A program made the translations under genes and the position numbers. A stretch of DNA of 64,000 nt. It comes from Microtetraspora sp. NBRC 16547. Lineage in GTDB: Bacteria > Actinomycetota > Actinomycetes > Streptosporangiales > Streptosporangiaceae. How positions within the stretch are numbered: position 1 is the first letter of the stretch; each line of letters starts with the position of its first letter. The stretch covers positions 1 through 64,000 of the forward strand of contig NZ_BSSE01000007.1 of NCBI RefSeq assembly GCF_030268965.1, in the 5' to 3' direction. This document shows positions 42,982-52,461 of this stretch, in pieces. Below the pieces are notes generated by a model. It worked only from the letters and a program-made list of their open reading frames with translations. It did no database searches and was not told where the DNA came from.

Positions 42982-43941
42982 CTAGATCCAGCCCTGCCGG
43001 GAGGCCTGTACGCCGAGCTGGAAGCGCGTCTGGGCGCCGAGGACCTCCTGCAGCCTGGCGATCCTGCGGGCGACGGTGCGCTCGCTGACCCCGAGCTCGC
43101 GGGCGATGGACTCGTCGGTGAGCCCGGCGCTGAGGTAGCTGAGCAGCCTGCGTTCCCCGGCGGTGGGACCGGCGTCGAGGTCGTCGGCCTCCACGGTGGC
43201 GGCGAGCGGCACCGCCATTTTCCAGAACGACTCGAATATCCCGGCGAGTCCTGTCAGGAGGCCCGACGGCTGGACCGCGATGGCGTGGCGCGTCTCGCCG
43301 TCTCCCCGGAAGATCAGCAGTGCTTCGCGGTCGTCGCCGACGAGCATGTGGAGGGATATGTCGGGGAACACACGGGCCTGCTCGCCGGCCTCGACGCAGG
43401 CGCGCAGGGCGGCGAGCGCGGCGGGCCGGCGCAGGATCTCGGCTCCGTAGACCGCACGGATGACGACACCGCGGGCCAGCGCCTCGAGGGTGCCCGCCGC
43501 CACCCGCGGGGTCTCCTCGGGACGCTCGACCGGTCCGAGAACCAGCGCTCGTACCTCGCGCTCCGCCTGGTCGAGCAGCCGGCGCTCCATCGCCGCCGTG
43601 CCGTCCGCGGTGGCCACGCTTTCGAGGTAGCTCGCCGACCGCTGGTGATCCTGCCAGATCCTGGCCAGTACGGCGGCGCTCTGCCTGGCCAGCAGCGCCT
43701 CGCGTGCGCGGCGCTCGGCGTAGGACTCCAGGGCGCTGAGCGGGGGCAGCGGGGACACGTGGCCGTCGGCCACGGTGACCAGCCCCAGTGCCTCCAGCTC
43801 GGCCAGCGCCCGCTCGAGGTCTTCACGCAGCGCGGGCAGGGCCTCCACGGGGCTCTGGCCGGCTTGGGCCAAGGAGAAGTAGATCGCTTCGGCCGTCGGC
43901 GAGAGGCCGAGCGCCTGTAAGGGCTTCACCGTGTCGCTCAC
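42982..43941 (-). CDS. LuxR-type HTH regulator with TrmB-like N-terminal domain
   Basis: This is a 319-residue regulator. The N-terminal winged helix resembles TrmB (ALGLSPTAEAIYFSLAQAGQ). The middle sensor region includes LEALARGVVIRAVYGAEILR. The C-terminal LuxR-like HTH is LSAGLTDESIARELGVSERT followed by VARRIARLQEVLGAQTRFQL. The GTG at 43941 is chosen because the upstream part is encoded by a GGAGCCCCGA tandem repeat. It is divergent from the secreted metallopeptidase gene and may control it. In actinomycetes such TrmB-LuxR proteins often control secreted or stress functions. Confidence 0.8.
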   Translation of the reverse strand: MSDTVKPLQALGLSPTAEAIYFSLAQAGQSPVEALPALREDLERALAELEALGLVTVADGHVSPLPPLSALESYAERRAREALLARQSAAVLARIWQDHQRSASYLESVATADGTAAMERRLLDQAEREVRALVLGPVERPEETPRVAAGTLEALARGVVIRAVYGAEILRRPAALAALRACVEAGEQARVFPDISLHMLVGDDREALLIFRGDGETRHAIAVQPSGLLTGLAGIFESFWKMAVPLAATVEADDLDAGPTAGERRLLSYLSAGLTDESIARELGVSERTVARRIARLQEVLGAQTRFQLGVQASRQGWI

Positions 43942-44129
43942 CTTCCCGAGGAGCCCCGAGGAGCCCCGAGGAGATCGCGGACGCAACCGAGGGCGCTCCC
44001 TGGTGGGTTCGTCTTTCCGTTTTCTGTCATATTCCGGACATGCCGGATCATGACACGTCAGGACCGTTCACAATCGATGTCAATAGTCTGGAGACTTTCG
44101 CCAAGTGCTTTCACGTCGAAGGAGCCCTT

Positions 44130-45326
44130 TTGCGTAAGCCCTTGGCCCTGCTGGCCGCCGCCGCCGTCGCCGCCGCCCTCACGATCGGCGCCCCGGCCTC
44201 GGCGCAGGCGACATCCCCCACCTCCGCGCTCGAGAGCGCGATCAACTCTCTGCACGTCGACGACGCCACCAAGGCGCGCTACCTCGAGACCATCAAGGCT
44301 CTGCCGGCCGACTGGCAGGAGCGGGCCGCCCGGTTCAAGGCCGGGCTGGGCGTCACCGGCTCTGCCTGGAACGAGCTGGCGCTCAGCGCCATCGATCCGA
44401 ACGACTACAAGTGCGCGGACACCAGGCTGAGCGCGTGGCTCGACGAGCGGCTCGAGGGCGCGGACTTCTTCACGATCCTGATCGTGGTGATACTCGGCGG
44501 CCTGGACATCCCCGCGTACGACGCGTTGCTCTTCAACTCGGGCGACACCCCGCAGAGCTACGGCGAGAACGGTGAATACACCACTACCGTCACGCACGAG
44601 CTGCGCGATCTGAAGAAGTTCTGGGACATCAAGTCCGACGACATCCGCGGCGTCGCGATGCACGGCGACGTGCTCAAGGACGCCGACCGCACCGCCCGCG
44701 TCCTCGAGGTGCTGTGGGGACTGCCCGCCGGTGAGGGCAAGGACCTGGCCGACCTGCTGATCGAGGTGCTGGCCGCCGACCCGGTGCTCAACGCCGACAA
44801 CCCGATCTTCACGTTCAACGCCTTCGCCTTCACCGCCGAGGGCGACCCGGACCCGATCGTGCAAGGCATCCCCGACAAGATCGTCATGGGTGACGGCATC
44901 ATGAAGGGCATGGACGGGATCGGCCTGGGCGAGGTGGCCACCAAGTCCATCCTGGGCCACGAGTTCGGGCACCACGTCCAGTTCGAGGACGGCCTCTTCG
45001 ACAGCCCGCTCACCGGCCCCGAGGCCACCCGCCGCACCGAGCTCATGGCCGACGCCTTCGCCGGGTACTTCCTCACCCACAAGCGCGGCGGAACACTCAA
45101 CGCCAAGCGCCTGCTTCCCGCGGTCCAGTCCTTCTTCGAGGTGGGCGACTGCTCCTTCTCCAGCGACGGTCACCACGGCACGCCGAACCAGCGGCTGGCC
45201 AGCTCGTCGTGGGCCGTCGACCTGGCGCAGGACGAGCGGAAGCAGGGCCACATCATGCCCTCGATGACCTTCGCCAACCTGTTCGACGCCCAGCTGCCGA
45301 TCATCGTCAAGCCGGACGCTCACTAG
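44130..45326 (+). CDS. Secreted neutral zinc metallopeptidase
   Basis: This 398-residue exported protease has a signal peptide (LRKPLALLAAAAVAAALTIG, cleavage after PASAQA). The zinc motif H-E-F-G-H is at 277-281 (SILGHEFGHHVQFED), with the downstream ligand region RTELMADAFAGYFLTHKRG giving the third ligand. The TTG at 44130 is taken as start because GAAGGAG lies seven bases upstream and it places the signal peptide at the N-terminus; a longer frame begins at 43788 but lacks support. It ends before a T-tailed hairpin. Likely degrades external protein. Divergent from the LuxR-type regulator. Confidence 0.85.
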   Translation: MRKPLALLAAAAVAAALTIGAPASAQATSPTSALESAINSLHVDDATKARYLETIKALPADWQERAARFKAGLGVTGSAWNELALSAIDPNDYKCADTRLSAWLDERLEGADFFTILIVVILGGLDIPAYDALLFNSGDTPQSYGENGEYTTTVTHELRDLKKFWDIKSDDIRGVAMHGDVLKDADRTARVLEVLWGLPAGEGKDLADLLIEVLAADPVLNADNPIFTFNAFAFTAEGDPDPIVQGIPDKIVMGDGIMKGMDGIGLGEVATKSILGHEFGHHVQFEDGLFDSPLTGPEATRRTELMADAFAGYFLTHKRGGTLNAKRLLPAVQSFFEVGDCSFSSDGHHGTPNQRLASSSWAVDLAQDERKQGHIMPSMTFANLFDAQLPIIVKPDAH

Positions 45327-45339
45327 CACTGCCGACATC

Positions 45340-45368
45340 GGGGGCCGGTCGCCGGGCCGGCCCCCTTT
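45340..45368 (+). terminator. Terminator after the metallopeptidase gene
   Basis: GGGGGCCGG (45340-45348) pairs with CCGGCCCCC (45357-45365), followed by TTT. It begins 13 bases after the stop codon. Confidence 0.8.
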
Positions 45369-45457
45369 CATGTCAGGAGACGCGCCGCACGAAGGCCAGT
45401 CGTTCGGCAGGGGTAAGGGACTCCAGCACGACCAGCAGCGCCAGCCCCACCGAGACG

Positions 45458-45646
45458 GAGCTCGTCACCGACGGCGTCCCCGCCGGATTGGACAAAGACC
45501 GGCCGCTACTGGTCGCCTGCGGCTCAGGTCGCCGGTCCTCCATCGCCGCCACGCTCCTGGCCCGCGAGGGCTACCGCCCCGTCGTGCTCGACGGCGCGGG
45601 CGTCCCCGACCTTGTTGCCGCCCGCGCGGCACGCGACGTCGGCTGA
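45458..45646 (+). pseudogene. 3' remnant of a rhodanese-domain gene
   Basis: An in-frame stretch ending in TGA 45644-45646 encodes LDKDRPLLVACGSGRRSSIA followed by ATLLAREGYRPVVLDGAG. This is the second half of a rhodanese domain including the active-site loop (C-x-S-G-x-R-S). The upstream half is missing and no start with an SD exists. Possibly a short expressed protein, but more likely a remnant. Confidence 0.6.
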
Positions 45647-45814
45647 TCGCCCCGCCGACCACCGGCCGATAACCGGCGGTCACACGGCCCGGTCTCAGAC
45701 CCGCCGCTGACATGTGCCGGGCCGCGGGTCCCCGAGTCGGTCACCGCGCCTACAGGTCAGCCCGCCGGTCGGCCACGTAGCCGAAGATGTCGTCGGGCGC
45801 CCGCCTGAGTGCGG

Positions 45815-46558
45815 TCACGTCCACACGACGTCCTTGATCCCGTCACGCAGCAGGGCGAACGCGCGGTCGGCGGCGGCGACGGCCGACGGGTACACCTCAT
45901 CCGCGCTCGTTGTTCCCGCGCTTGCTCGCTCCGTGCCGGTCCCCTCGGCGCCCGTTTCCCCTGTGCTCACTACCCCTGTGCTCACTACCCCTGTGCTCGT
46001 TTCCCCCGTGCTTGGCTTCTCCGTACTCGTTCCTTCCGCGATCGCCGACCAGTTGCGGCGTGCCAGCACCCGCTGGACCGCGATCACCTGACCGGCGAGG
46101 ACACGCGCGGTGAGATCGTCCGTGGCCTCGCGGAGCGCGTCGGCGAGCGCTTCTTCGTCCATGGACATGTGGTGGAACAGCCGGGCCGCCAGGCTGGGAG
46201 TCGAGAAGACCATCCGGTGATAGCCGATCACCTCCTCGTGGTCGTTGAGGCCGGTGACGGGATCGCGTCGCGCCAGCCCGTCCAGGAAGTGATGATGCAG
46301 CGCGGTCAGCGGGTCCACCCCGGAAGCGCGCTGCCGTACGACGCGCGCGGCCTCGCCCTGGTGGTCGGCGATCCGGTGCAGGACGAGGTCTTCCTTGGTC
46401 GCGAAGTATTTGAACAGCGTGGGCTTGGAGACCTCCGCCGCCGCCGCGACCTCGGCGACGGACACCTCGTCGAAGCCCCGCTCAAGGAACAGCGATATCG
46501 CCGCCGCGGAGATCGCCTCATGGATGCGCTGTCGCTTGAGCCGACGAAGTCCTGTCAC
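45815..46558 (-). CDS. TetR-family transcriptional regulator
   Basis: This 247-residue repressor has the TetR HTH near residues 15-60 (AAISLFLERGFDEVSVAEVA, then EVSKPTLFKYFATKEDLVLH) and a ligand domain. Inserted near residue 180 is a Ser/Thr/Gly repeat (STGVVSTGVVSTGETG) from a 15-18-bp tandem repeat at about 45955-46010. The GTG at 46558 is the start. It faces the HelD-like gene across a 64-bp spacer with two matching palindromes, so it very probably represses that gene and itself. Confidence 0.88.
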   Translation of the reverse strand: MTGLRRLKRQRIHEAISAAAISLFLERGFDEVSVAEVAAAAEVSKPTLFKYFATKEDLVLHRIADHQGEAARVVRQRASGVDPLTALHHHFLDGLARRDPVTGLNDHEEVIGYHRMVFSTPSLAARLFHHMSMDEEALADALREATDDLTARVLAGQVIAVQRVLARRNWSAIAEGTSTEKPSTGETSTGVVSTGVVSTGETGAEGTGTERASAGTTSADEVYPSAVAAADRAFALLRDGIKDVVWT

Positions 46559-46577
46559 CCACCCAGCATACCAAACT

Positions 46578-46590
46578 ATTAACCCGGTTA
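46578..46590. promoter_or_regulatory. TetR operator 1
   Basis: TTAACCCGGTTAA, an inverted repeat of TTAAC around CCG, lies between the divergent tetR and helD-like genes. Confidence 0.65.
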
Positions 46591-46594
46591 ATGT

Positions 46595-46607
46595 ATTAAC
46601 TGAGTTA
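46595..46607. promoter_or_regulatory. TetR operator 2
   Basis: TTAACTGAGTTAA shares its TTAAC/GTTAA arms with operator 1; the centres are 17 bp apart, so two dimers would sit on nearly opposite faces of the helix. Confidence 0.65.
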
Positions 46608-46622
46608 ACTTAAGCTGGCCTG

Positions 46623-48704
46623 ATGAGCGAACTCGAAAAGGAGAGGGCCTACGCGGCGCGATGCGGGACCGCGTTGCGCGCGATGCTGGACGGTGCCCGG
46701 CTGAACGTCGTCATCGGTGAGCAGGTGGCGGGCGACCGGTACAGCGCGGAGCGGCTCGGACGCCACCTCAAAAGCCTGGCCAAGGAGCTCGCCGAGGACA
46801 CCGGAGGGCCGCCGTTCTTCGGCCGGATGGACTTCGGCGCCGGCGCGGACGCGGGCGATCATCGAGGCCGGCGCTACTACATGGGCCGCCGCCACATCTC
46901 CGGCGGCGTCGGCGAGCAGCCGATGGTGATCGACTGGCGCGCCCCGGTCGCCCGCTCGTTCTACCGGGCCGGCGCACGCTCCACGCAGGGCATCGCCGTA
47001 CGCCGCCGGTTCGGCTGGGCGGAGGACGAGCTGACCGGATACGAGGACGAGCACCTCGACCAGGGCGAGGACCTGGCGGGCGCGAGCCGGATCGTCGCGA
47101 CGGAGATCGAGCGCCCCCGCGTCGGTCCCATGCGCGACATCGTGGCCACCATCCAGCCCGAGCAGGACGATCTGGTACGCGCCGAACTGGAGGAGTCGAT
47201 CTGCGTGCAGGGCGCTCCCGGCACGGGGAAGACCGCCGTCGGCCTGCACCGCGCCGCGTACCTGCTGTACGCCCATCGGCAGCGGCTCTCCCGCTCGGGA
47301 GTCCTGGTGCTGGGTCCCAACCCGGCGTTTCTGCGGTACATCTCGGCCGTGCTGCCCGTGCTCGGCGAGGTGGACGTCGAGCAGACCACCTTGGAGCACC
47401 TGCTCGCGGGGAGCCCGGCGCGGGCCGACGACAGCGCGGCGGCGGCCGCCGTCAAGCACGACGTCCGGATGGCGGCCGTGCTGCGCCGGGCGCTCTACGG
47501 CCGCGTGCGCAAGCCGGTCGAGCCGGTCACCGTTCCCGACGGCTCATACCGCTGGCGGGTGACCGTGGAGGAGTTCCGTCGCATCGTGGACGACACCCGG
47601 CGCGAGGCCACGCCGTACGCCGTGGGACGCGAGCGGGTGCTGTCTCGGGTCGTCTCCGTGCTGGGACGGCAGGCCGAGGCCCGGGGCCAGAACCTCAACG
47701 CGGCCTGGACGCGCCGGATGTCCCGCGCCGCCGAGCCGTCCGTCGACGCGGTGTGGCCCGCCGTACGGCCGGAGGAGGTCGTGGCGGAGGTCCTCGGCGA
47801 CCCCGCCGTTCTGATGCGGGCCGCCGACGGCGTCCTGACCCCGGACGAGCAGGCGGCGATCCGCCGGACGAGGCCGCCGCGCACGTTCAAGAGCGCCCGA
47901 TGGTCCACCGCCGACGCGGTGCTCATCGACGAGGTCGCCGGACTGCTCCAGCGCACGCAGGGCTATGGCCACGTGATCGTGGATGAGGCGCAGGACCTGT
48001 CGGCGATGCAGTGCCGGGTCATCGCACGCAGGAGTGAGTACGGCTCGATCACCGTGCTCGGCGACCTGGCGCAGGGCACGACGCCGTGGGCCGCCCGCGA
48101 CTGGCACGACCTGCTCGCGCACCTGGGCAAGCCGAAGGCGCGGGTCATCGCGCTGACGACCGGCTTCCGCGTGCCCGCAGCGGTGGCCCGGCTCGCCAAC
48201 TACCTGCTGGACGCGCTGGAGGCGGACGTGCCGCCGACGCGTTCCTTCCGGACGGACGGCCGTGTCCGCGTCACCCGCGTGTCCGATCTTCCGGACGCGA
48301 CCGTCGCCGCGGTGCGTGACGCACTGCACCATGACGGATCGATCGCCGTGATCGCCCCCACCGCGTTGGTGGGCCTGCTGACGACTGCGCTGACGACCGC
48401 GCTGACGACCGCGCTGACGGGCGACGGTGCCGCGCCCGGCCCGCCGGGTACGACCGATCCCGCCGGTGTAGCGGGACCCGCCGACGCGGCGGACGGTCAT
48501 GCCCGGGTCACCGTGCTGCCCGCGTCGCTGGCCAAGGGCCTGGAGTACGACCACGTGATCGTGGCCGAGCCCGCGGACATCGTCGAAGCGGAGGAGCGCG
48601 GGCTCAACCGGCTCTATGTGGTGCTGACCCGGGCGGTGTCCCGGCTCGACGTGCTGCACTCCCGCCCGCTGCCGGCGGGGTTCCCCCGATCGGTGGACGC
48701 CTGA
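46623..48704 (+). CDS. HelD/HelR-like RNA polymerase-recycling superfamily 1 ATPase
   Basis: This 693-residue UvrD-like protein has a coiled N-terminal arm (MSELEKERAYAARCGTALRA), a beta region with PMVIDWRAPVARSFYR, Walker A QGAPGTGKTAVGLHRAAYLL near residue 195-215, Walker B VIVDEAQDLSAMQCRVIARR and motif VI-like RLYVVLTRAVSRLDVLHS. This arrangement is that of HelD proteins, which strip stalled RNA polymerase from DNA; the actinobacterial HelR branch gives rifamycin tolerance. A 12-bp tandem repeat encodes LTTALTTALTTALTG before the last ATPase part. There is no SD before ATG 46623. Control by the divergent TetR rather than an obvious rifamycin element is notable. Confidence 0.82.
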   Translation: MSELEKERAYAARCGTALRAMLDGARLNVVIGEQVAGDRYSAERLGRHLKSLAKELAEDTGGPPFFGRMDFGAGADAGDHRGRRYYMGRRHISGGVGEQPMVIDWRAPVARSFYRAGARSTQGIAVRRRFGWAEDELTGYEDEHLDQGEDLAGASRIVATEIERPRVGPMRDIVATIQPEQDDLVRAELEESICVQGAPGTGKTAVGLHRAAYLLYAHRQRLSRSGVLVLGPNPAFLRYISAVLPVLGEVDVEQTTLEHLLAGSPARADDSAAAAAVKHDVRMAAVLRRALYGRVRKPVEPVTVPDGSYRWRVTVEEFRRIVDDTRREATPYAVGRERVLSRVVSVLGRQAEARGQNLNAAWTRRMSRAAEPSVDAVWPAVRPEEVVAEVLGDPAVLMRAADGVLTPDEQAAIRRTRPPRTFKSARWSTADAVLIDEVAGLLQRTQGYGHVIVDEAQDLSAMQCRVIARRSEYGSITVLGDLAQGTTPWAARDWHDLLAHLGKPKARVIALTTGFRVPAAVARLANYLLDALEADVPPTRSFRTDGRVRVTRVSDLPDATVAAVRDALHHDGSIAVIAPTALVGLLTTALTTALTTALTGDGAAPGPPGTTDPAGVAGPADAADGHARVTVLPASLAKGLEYDHVIVAEPADIVEAEERGLNRLYVVLTRAVSRLDVLHSRPLPAGFPRSVDA

Positions 48705-48743
48705 CGCGACCTGGGGATCAGGAGGTCGTCCGGCTCACGGCTC

Positions 48744-48777
48744 CGTAAGCGCCGAGTGGAAAACGCGCGGCGCTTAC
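48744..48777. terminator. Hairpin after the HelD-like gene
   Basis: CGTAAGCGCCG (48744-48754) pairs with CGGCGCTTACG across a 12-13-base A-rich loop. Confidence 0.65.
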
Positions 48778-48826
48778 GCCATCGTGGACGCGCCCGTGAT
48801 CGTCCGGACCACCTGAGGTGTACGTC

Positions 48827-49294
48827 GTGAAGAGGATCATCGCCCGCCTGTGGCGGGCCATCCGCGGCCCGATGCAATGGCGCCTGCTGTGGCTGGTCCA
48901 TGCCACGTTCATGGTCGGTGTCACCGGTGTCGTACGCGACTCCGAGGGGCGGGTGCTCCTGCTGAAGCACCGCCTGTGGCCTGAGGGCCGCCAGTGGGGG
49001 TTGCCCTCGGGCTACGCGAAGCGGTCGGAGACCTTCGAGGAGACGGTCGCCCGCGAGGTGCGCGAGGAGACCGGACTGGTCGTCCGCGCGAACCGGCTCG
49101 TCCGTCTCCGCAGCGGCTTCCGGCTGCGGGTGGAGGTGGCTTACGAAGCCGAGTTCGTCGGCGGCACGCTCAGGACCGACGGCTTCGAGATCCTGGAGGC
49201 CGGGTGGTTCTCGCCCGACGACCTCCCGGAAGAGCTGCAGGAGGGGCACCGCCTGCTGATCAGGGGGGAGACCGCCCGGCCCGCCACGCCGTGA
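48827..49294 (+). CDS. Nudix hydrolase
   Basis: This 155-residue protein carries a complete Nudix box, G-x5-E-x7-R-E-x-x-E-E-x-G (GYAKRSETFEETVAREVREE followed by TGLV), about residues 62-86. The first 25 residues are basic and hydrophobic (VKRIIARLWRAIRGPMQWRL) and may touch the membrane. It hydrolyses a nucleoside-diphosphate-linked substrate. GTG 48827 follows GAGGT by seven bases. Confidence 0.9.
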   Translation: MKRIIARLWRAIRGPMQWRLLWLVHATFMVGVTGVVRDSEGRVLLLKHRLWPEGRQWGLPSGYAKRSETFEETVAREVREETGLVVRANRLVRLRSGFRLRVEVAYEAEFVGGTLRTDGFEILEAGWFSPDDLPEELQEGHRLLIRGETARPATP

Positions 49295-49363
49295 GGGCCG
49301 GGACCGATCGGTATGGCCCGTTCCAGGGGGTCGCCGCCCGGCCCCGCGGCGTACGTCCCGGCG

Positions 49364-50029
49364 CTATTTCGGGCCGATCAGGCGGTGCTCCCAGGCCCAG
49401 GCGGCGATCTCGACCCGGTTGCGCACCGTGAGCTTGGCCTGGATGGCGGACACGTGGCTCTTGACCGTGCTCAGCGAGATGAACAGTTCGGCGGCGATCT
49501 CCTGGTTCGTCCGGCCCCGGGCGATCGCCCGGACGACCTCGATCTCCCGGTCGGACAGTGGCCGGTCGGGCGCGGCCGATCTCACCGCTCCGGGGGCCGG
49601 GCCGGCGGTCAGATGGCGCAGCAGCCGGACGGTGACCGACGGGGAGACCAGGGCGTCGCCGGCGTGCGCCGCCCGTACGGCCTCGACCAGCAGCGCGGGG
49701 CCCGCGTCCTTCAGGAGGAAGCCGGCCGCGCCGCCGCGCAGCGCGCCGTAGACGTACTCGTCGAGGTCGAAGGTGGTGACCACGACGACCCGGAGCGGGT
49801 CGGCGACGCCGGGGCCGGCCAGCGCGCGGGTGACGTCGATGCCGTCCAGACGGGGCATCCGTATGTCCACCAGGCACACGTCGGGGCGCAGCCGCCGGGC
49901 CAGCTCGACCGCCTCGGCGCCGTCCGCGGCTTCCGCGACCACGCTGATGTCGGGCTGGTCCTCCAGGATGAGCCGCAGGCCGCCGCGGACCATCGCCTGG
50001 TCGTCCGCCAGCAGGACCCTGATGGTCAT
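49364..50029 (-). CDS. NarL/FixJ-type response regulator
   Basis: This 221-residue regulator has a receiver domain with Asp9/Asp10, phosphoacceptor Asp55 (VCLVDIRMPRLDG) and the conserved Lys in GFLLKDA. A C-terminal LuxR-type HTH follows (LSDREIEVVRAIARGRTNQE, ISLSTVKSHVSAIQAKL). Its ATG overlaps the restored stop of the upstream kinase gene. It should be activated by that kinase, whose frame is broken here. Confidence 0.93.
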   Translation of the reverse strand: MTIRVLLADDQAMVRGGLRLILEDQPDISVVAEAADGAEAVELARRLRPDVCLVDIRMPRLDGIDVTRALAGPGVADPLRVVVVTTFDLDEYVYGALRGGAAGFLLKDAGPALLVEAVRAAHAGDALVSPSVTVRLLRHLTAGPAPGAVRSAAPDRPLSDREIEVVRAIARGRTNQEIAAELFISLSTVKSHVSAIQAKLTVRNRVEIAAWAWEHRLIGPK

Positions 50030-51182
50030 CGCCGCTCCCGCGCCGGGACGGGCAGGGTGGCGCGTACGGACCAGCCGGCGTCCTCGCGCGGTCCGGCGCG
50101 CAGCGTCCCGCCGAGCGCCTCGAGGCGCTCCCGCATCCCGACGAGCCGTACCCGCGGCGACGGGGGGACCGGGCGGACGGACGCGGCGCGTCGTCGGTGA
50201 CCTCGACGGTCACGGCGTCCCGATCCCGCGCGACGCCGACCGTGACGGTGCGGGACTGCGGGGCGTGGCGGGCGATGTTGGTCAGCGACTCCCGTACGAC
50301 CCGGTAGACGGTGCTCGCCACCTCGGGCGGCCACGCCGCCGCCTCGTCGTCGTCCGGCAGTCGCAGGCGCACCGTCCGGCCGTCGCCGCCGAAGCGTTCG
50401 ACGAGATCCTCCAGGCGCTCGGGGGAGCGCGTCGCGGGGGCCGCGCCGTCGGCGTCCCGCAGCAGGCCGACCGCGCGGCGCATCGCGGCGAGCGCCTCGG
50501 AGCCGGCCGCCTCGATGCCCGCGAGCGACGCGTCCACCTTCTCGGGGCGCTTGCGCGCCACGAGCTGGGCCGCCTGCGCCTGGAGCACGATGCCGGTGAC
50601 GTGGTGGGCGACCACGTCGTGCAGTTCCCTGGCCAGCGCCAGGCGCTCGTCGCGGCGCACCTTGTCCGCCGCCGCTCTCCGGCGGGCGGCGAGCAGCCGC
50701 GGCGCCAGCCCGGCCGCGACCGCGGCGAGCCATCCCGCGCCGTTCAGCATCGTGACCGCCGGGACGCCGAAGGCGAGCGTACGAGCGTTGAACACGCTCG
50801 CGGCGACCACCGCCAGCCCGCCCGCCGCGATCGCGCCCGCCGAGCGGGCCGGGAGCGTTTTGACTGCGGAACCGACGAGCACGCACAGGCCGAGGGCCAT
50901 GGCGGGGCCGGGTTCGGCGGGCAGCCCGCCGAAGAGGGCGGCCGGGATCGCGACCGCCGCCACGGCCAGCCCGGCGATCGCCGCCCACGCCCGCTCACGC
51001 CGGCGCAGCAGCGCGATCAGGCACACCACCGCCCCGGCGACGCAGCTGAACTGCCAGTAGCCGCTTCCCCAGCTCTCCGCGATCCGGGACGCCCAGAACG
51101 CGAGCACCGCGGCGAAGACGACCGCGAGCCCGATATCGGACGCGTTCCTGGCCCGCTTGGCCAGACACTCGGGAACGTTCAC
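50026..51182 (-). pseudogene. NarL-type sensor histidine kinase, frameshifted
   Basis: The GTG at 51182 opens a kinase with four or five N-terminal membrane helices, the HisKA_3 H-box LARELHDVVAHHVTGIVLQA, and the start of the ATPase domain (N box VVRESLTNIARHA, then VTVEVTDDAP). Near 50146 the frame breaks: GYG is in one frame and the following LVGMRERLEALGGTLRAG (G2 box to the end, ARERR, stop 50026-50028) is in another. Restoring one base (reading GGC-CTC) rejoins them exactly, and the restored stop overlaps the regulator's ATG. It is either a real loss of function or a sequencing error. Confidence 0.8.
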
Positions 51183-51303
51183 AAGCGTCGAGGCTACGAG
51201 ATGATCATCGGTCGGCCGTACCGGCCGAAAGTACGATCCCGGGGCCGAGAACCGCCCTTTCGGCCGGTGCCGCCGCCGGTCCGGCGCGCCCAGGATGAGC
51301 GCC

Positions 51304-52428
51304 ATGTCCCATGTAGATCGTTCTTCGAGCATCCGGATCGAAGGTAGCGGCGCTCACAGCGGCGGGCGTCCGGCGGACCCCGCCCGAGCCGGCGCACAGG
51401 ACGGCCCCGCGCCCGCCCCTCCCGGCGCCTCTCCCGGTGCTTCTCCCGGGCGTCCCCGCATCGCCGCGCTCGACGTCGTGCGCGGGGTCGCCCTGTGCGG
51501 GATCCTGCTCGCCAACGTTCAGCCGATCGCGAGCGTCGTCGACCTCGCCGCGCCCGGGTCGGCGGGCGGCCTGGCGGAGGAGTGGATGGGCCTACTCGTC
51601 GAGCAGCGCTTCTTCCCGATCTTCTCCCTGCTGTTCGGGATCGGGTTCTCGCTGCTACTGGAGTCGGCCGGGGGCCGCGTCGCCCATCCGCGCCGGCTCC
51701 TGCTGCGCCGGCTCCTGATCCTGCTCGCGATGGGCGTGGCGCACTTCCTGCTGCTGTGGCGGGGCGACATCCTGAGCACCTACGCCGTGATGGGCCTGCT
51801 GGTGCTGCTGCCCTCGACCTGGTTGCCCCGATGGGCCGTGGCCGCCCTTTCTCCCGTGTTCTTCGCGGCGTCGTGGGTCATGCACGGCGACCGATTCCTG
51901 CTGATCGCGGGGCTGTTCCTGGTGGGCTCGGCGCTGACCCGGTACGGGGTGGTCGACCGGATCGAGCGGTCGACCCGGGTGCCCGCCGCGCTCGGCCTGG
52001 TCTTCGCTGTCGCGGCGGCGCCCGCCCTCTGGTGGCAGATCACGTCGCGGACCGACGGCACGCGCGGCCTGTGGTCCTCCGCCCTCTCCGTGTCCGGGAC
52101 GCTGCTCGCGGGCCTGTACGTGTGCGCGATCCTCGTCCTGCTCCGGACGCCGCTGCGGGCCGCGCTGCAGGTCGTCTTCGCGCCGCTCGGCCGGATGGCG
52201 CTGACCAACTACCTGACCGCCACGGTCCTCGTCCTGGTGGCCGCGCGGCTGTTCGGCGTGCCGGTCGGCCGGTCGTGGACCGCGATGTTCCTGACCGCGG
52301 GCGTCATCCTCGCGCTCCAGTGGGTGTGGTCCACCCTCTGGCTGCGCCGGTATCGCTTCGGCCCCCTTGAGTGGCTCTGGCGCTGGGCCACCTGGGGTCG
52401 CCGCCCGCCCCTGCGTGCCCTTTCGTAG
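51304..52428 (+). CDS. DUF418-family multi-pass membrane protein
   Basis: A 374-residue membrane protein with a Pro/Gly/Ala-rich cytoplasmic start of about 45 residues and roughly eight to ten hydrophobic segments. It has the DUF418 (YeiB-like) signatures [40 protein letters not shown] and, near the end, [20 protein letters not shown]. Members of this acyltransferase_3-related family are thought to move or modify small molecules, without firm function. The start is ATG 51304 (alternative 51295). Divergent from the two-component kinase gene. Confidence 0.85.
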   Translation: MSHVDRSSSIRIEGSGAHSGGRPADPARAGAQDGPAPAPPGASPGASPGRPRIAALDVVRGVALCGILLANVQPIASVVDLAAPGSAGGLAEEWMGLLVEQRFFPIFSLLFGIGFSLLLESAGGRVAHPRRLLLRRLLILLAMGVAHFLLLWRGDILSTYAVMGLLVLLPSTWLPRWAVAALSPVFFAASWVMHGDRFLLIAGLFLVGSALTRYGVVDRIERSTRVPAALGLVFAVAAAPALWWQITSRTDGTRGLWSSALSVSGTLLAGLYVCAILVLLRTPLRAALQVVFAPLGRMALTNYLTATVLVLVAARLFGVPVGRSWTAMFLTAGVILALQWVWSTLWLRRYRFGPLEWLWRWATWGRRPPLRALS

Positions 52429-52461
52429 GGGGCACGCGGCGGGCCTGTCACAGGGAGCAGG

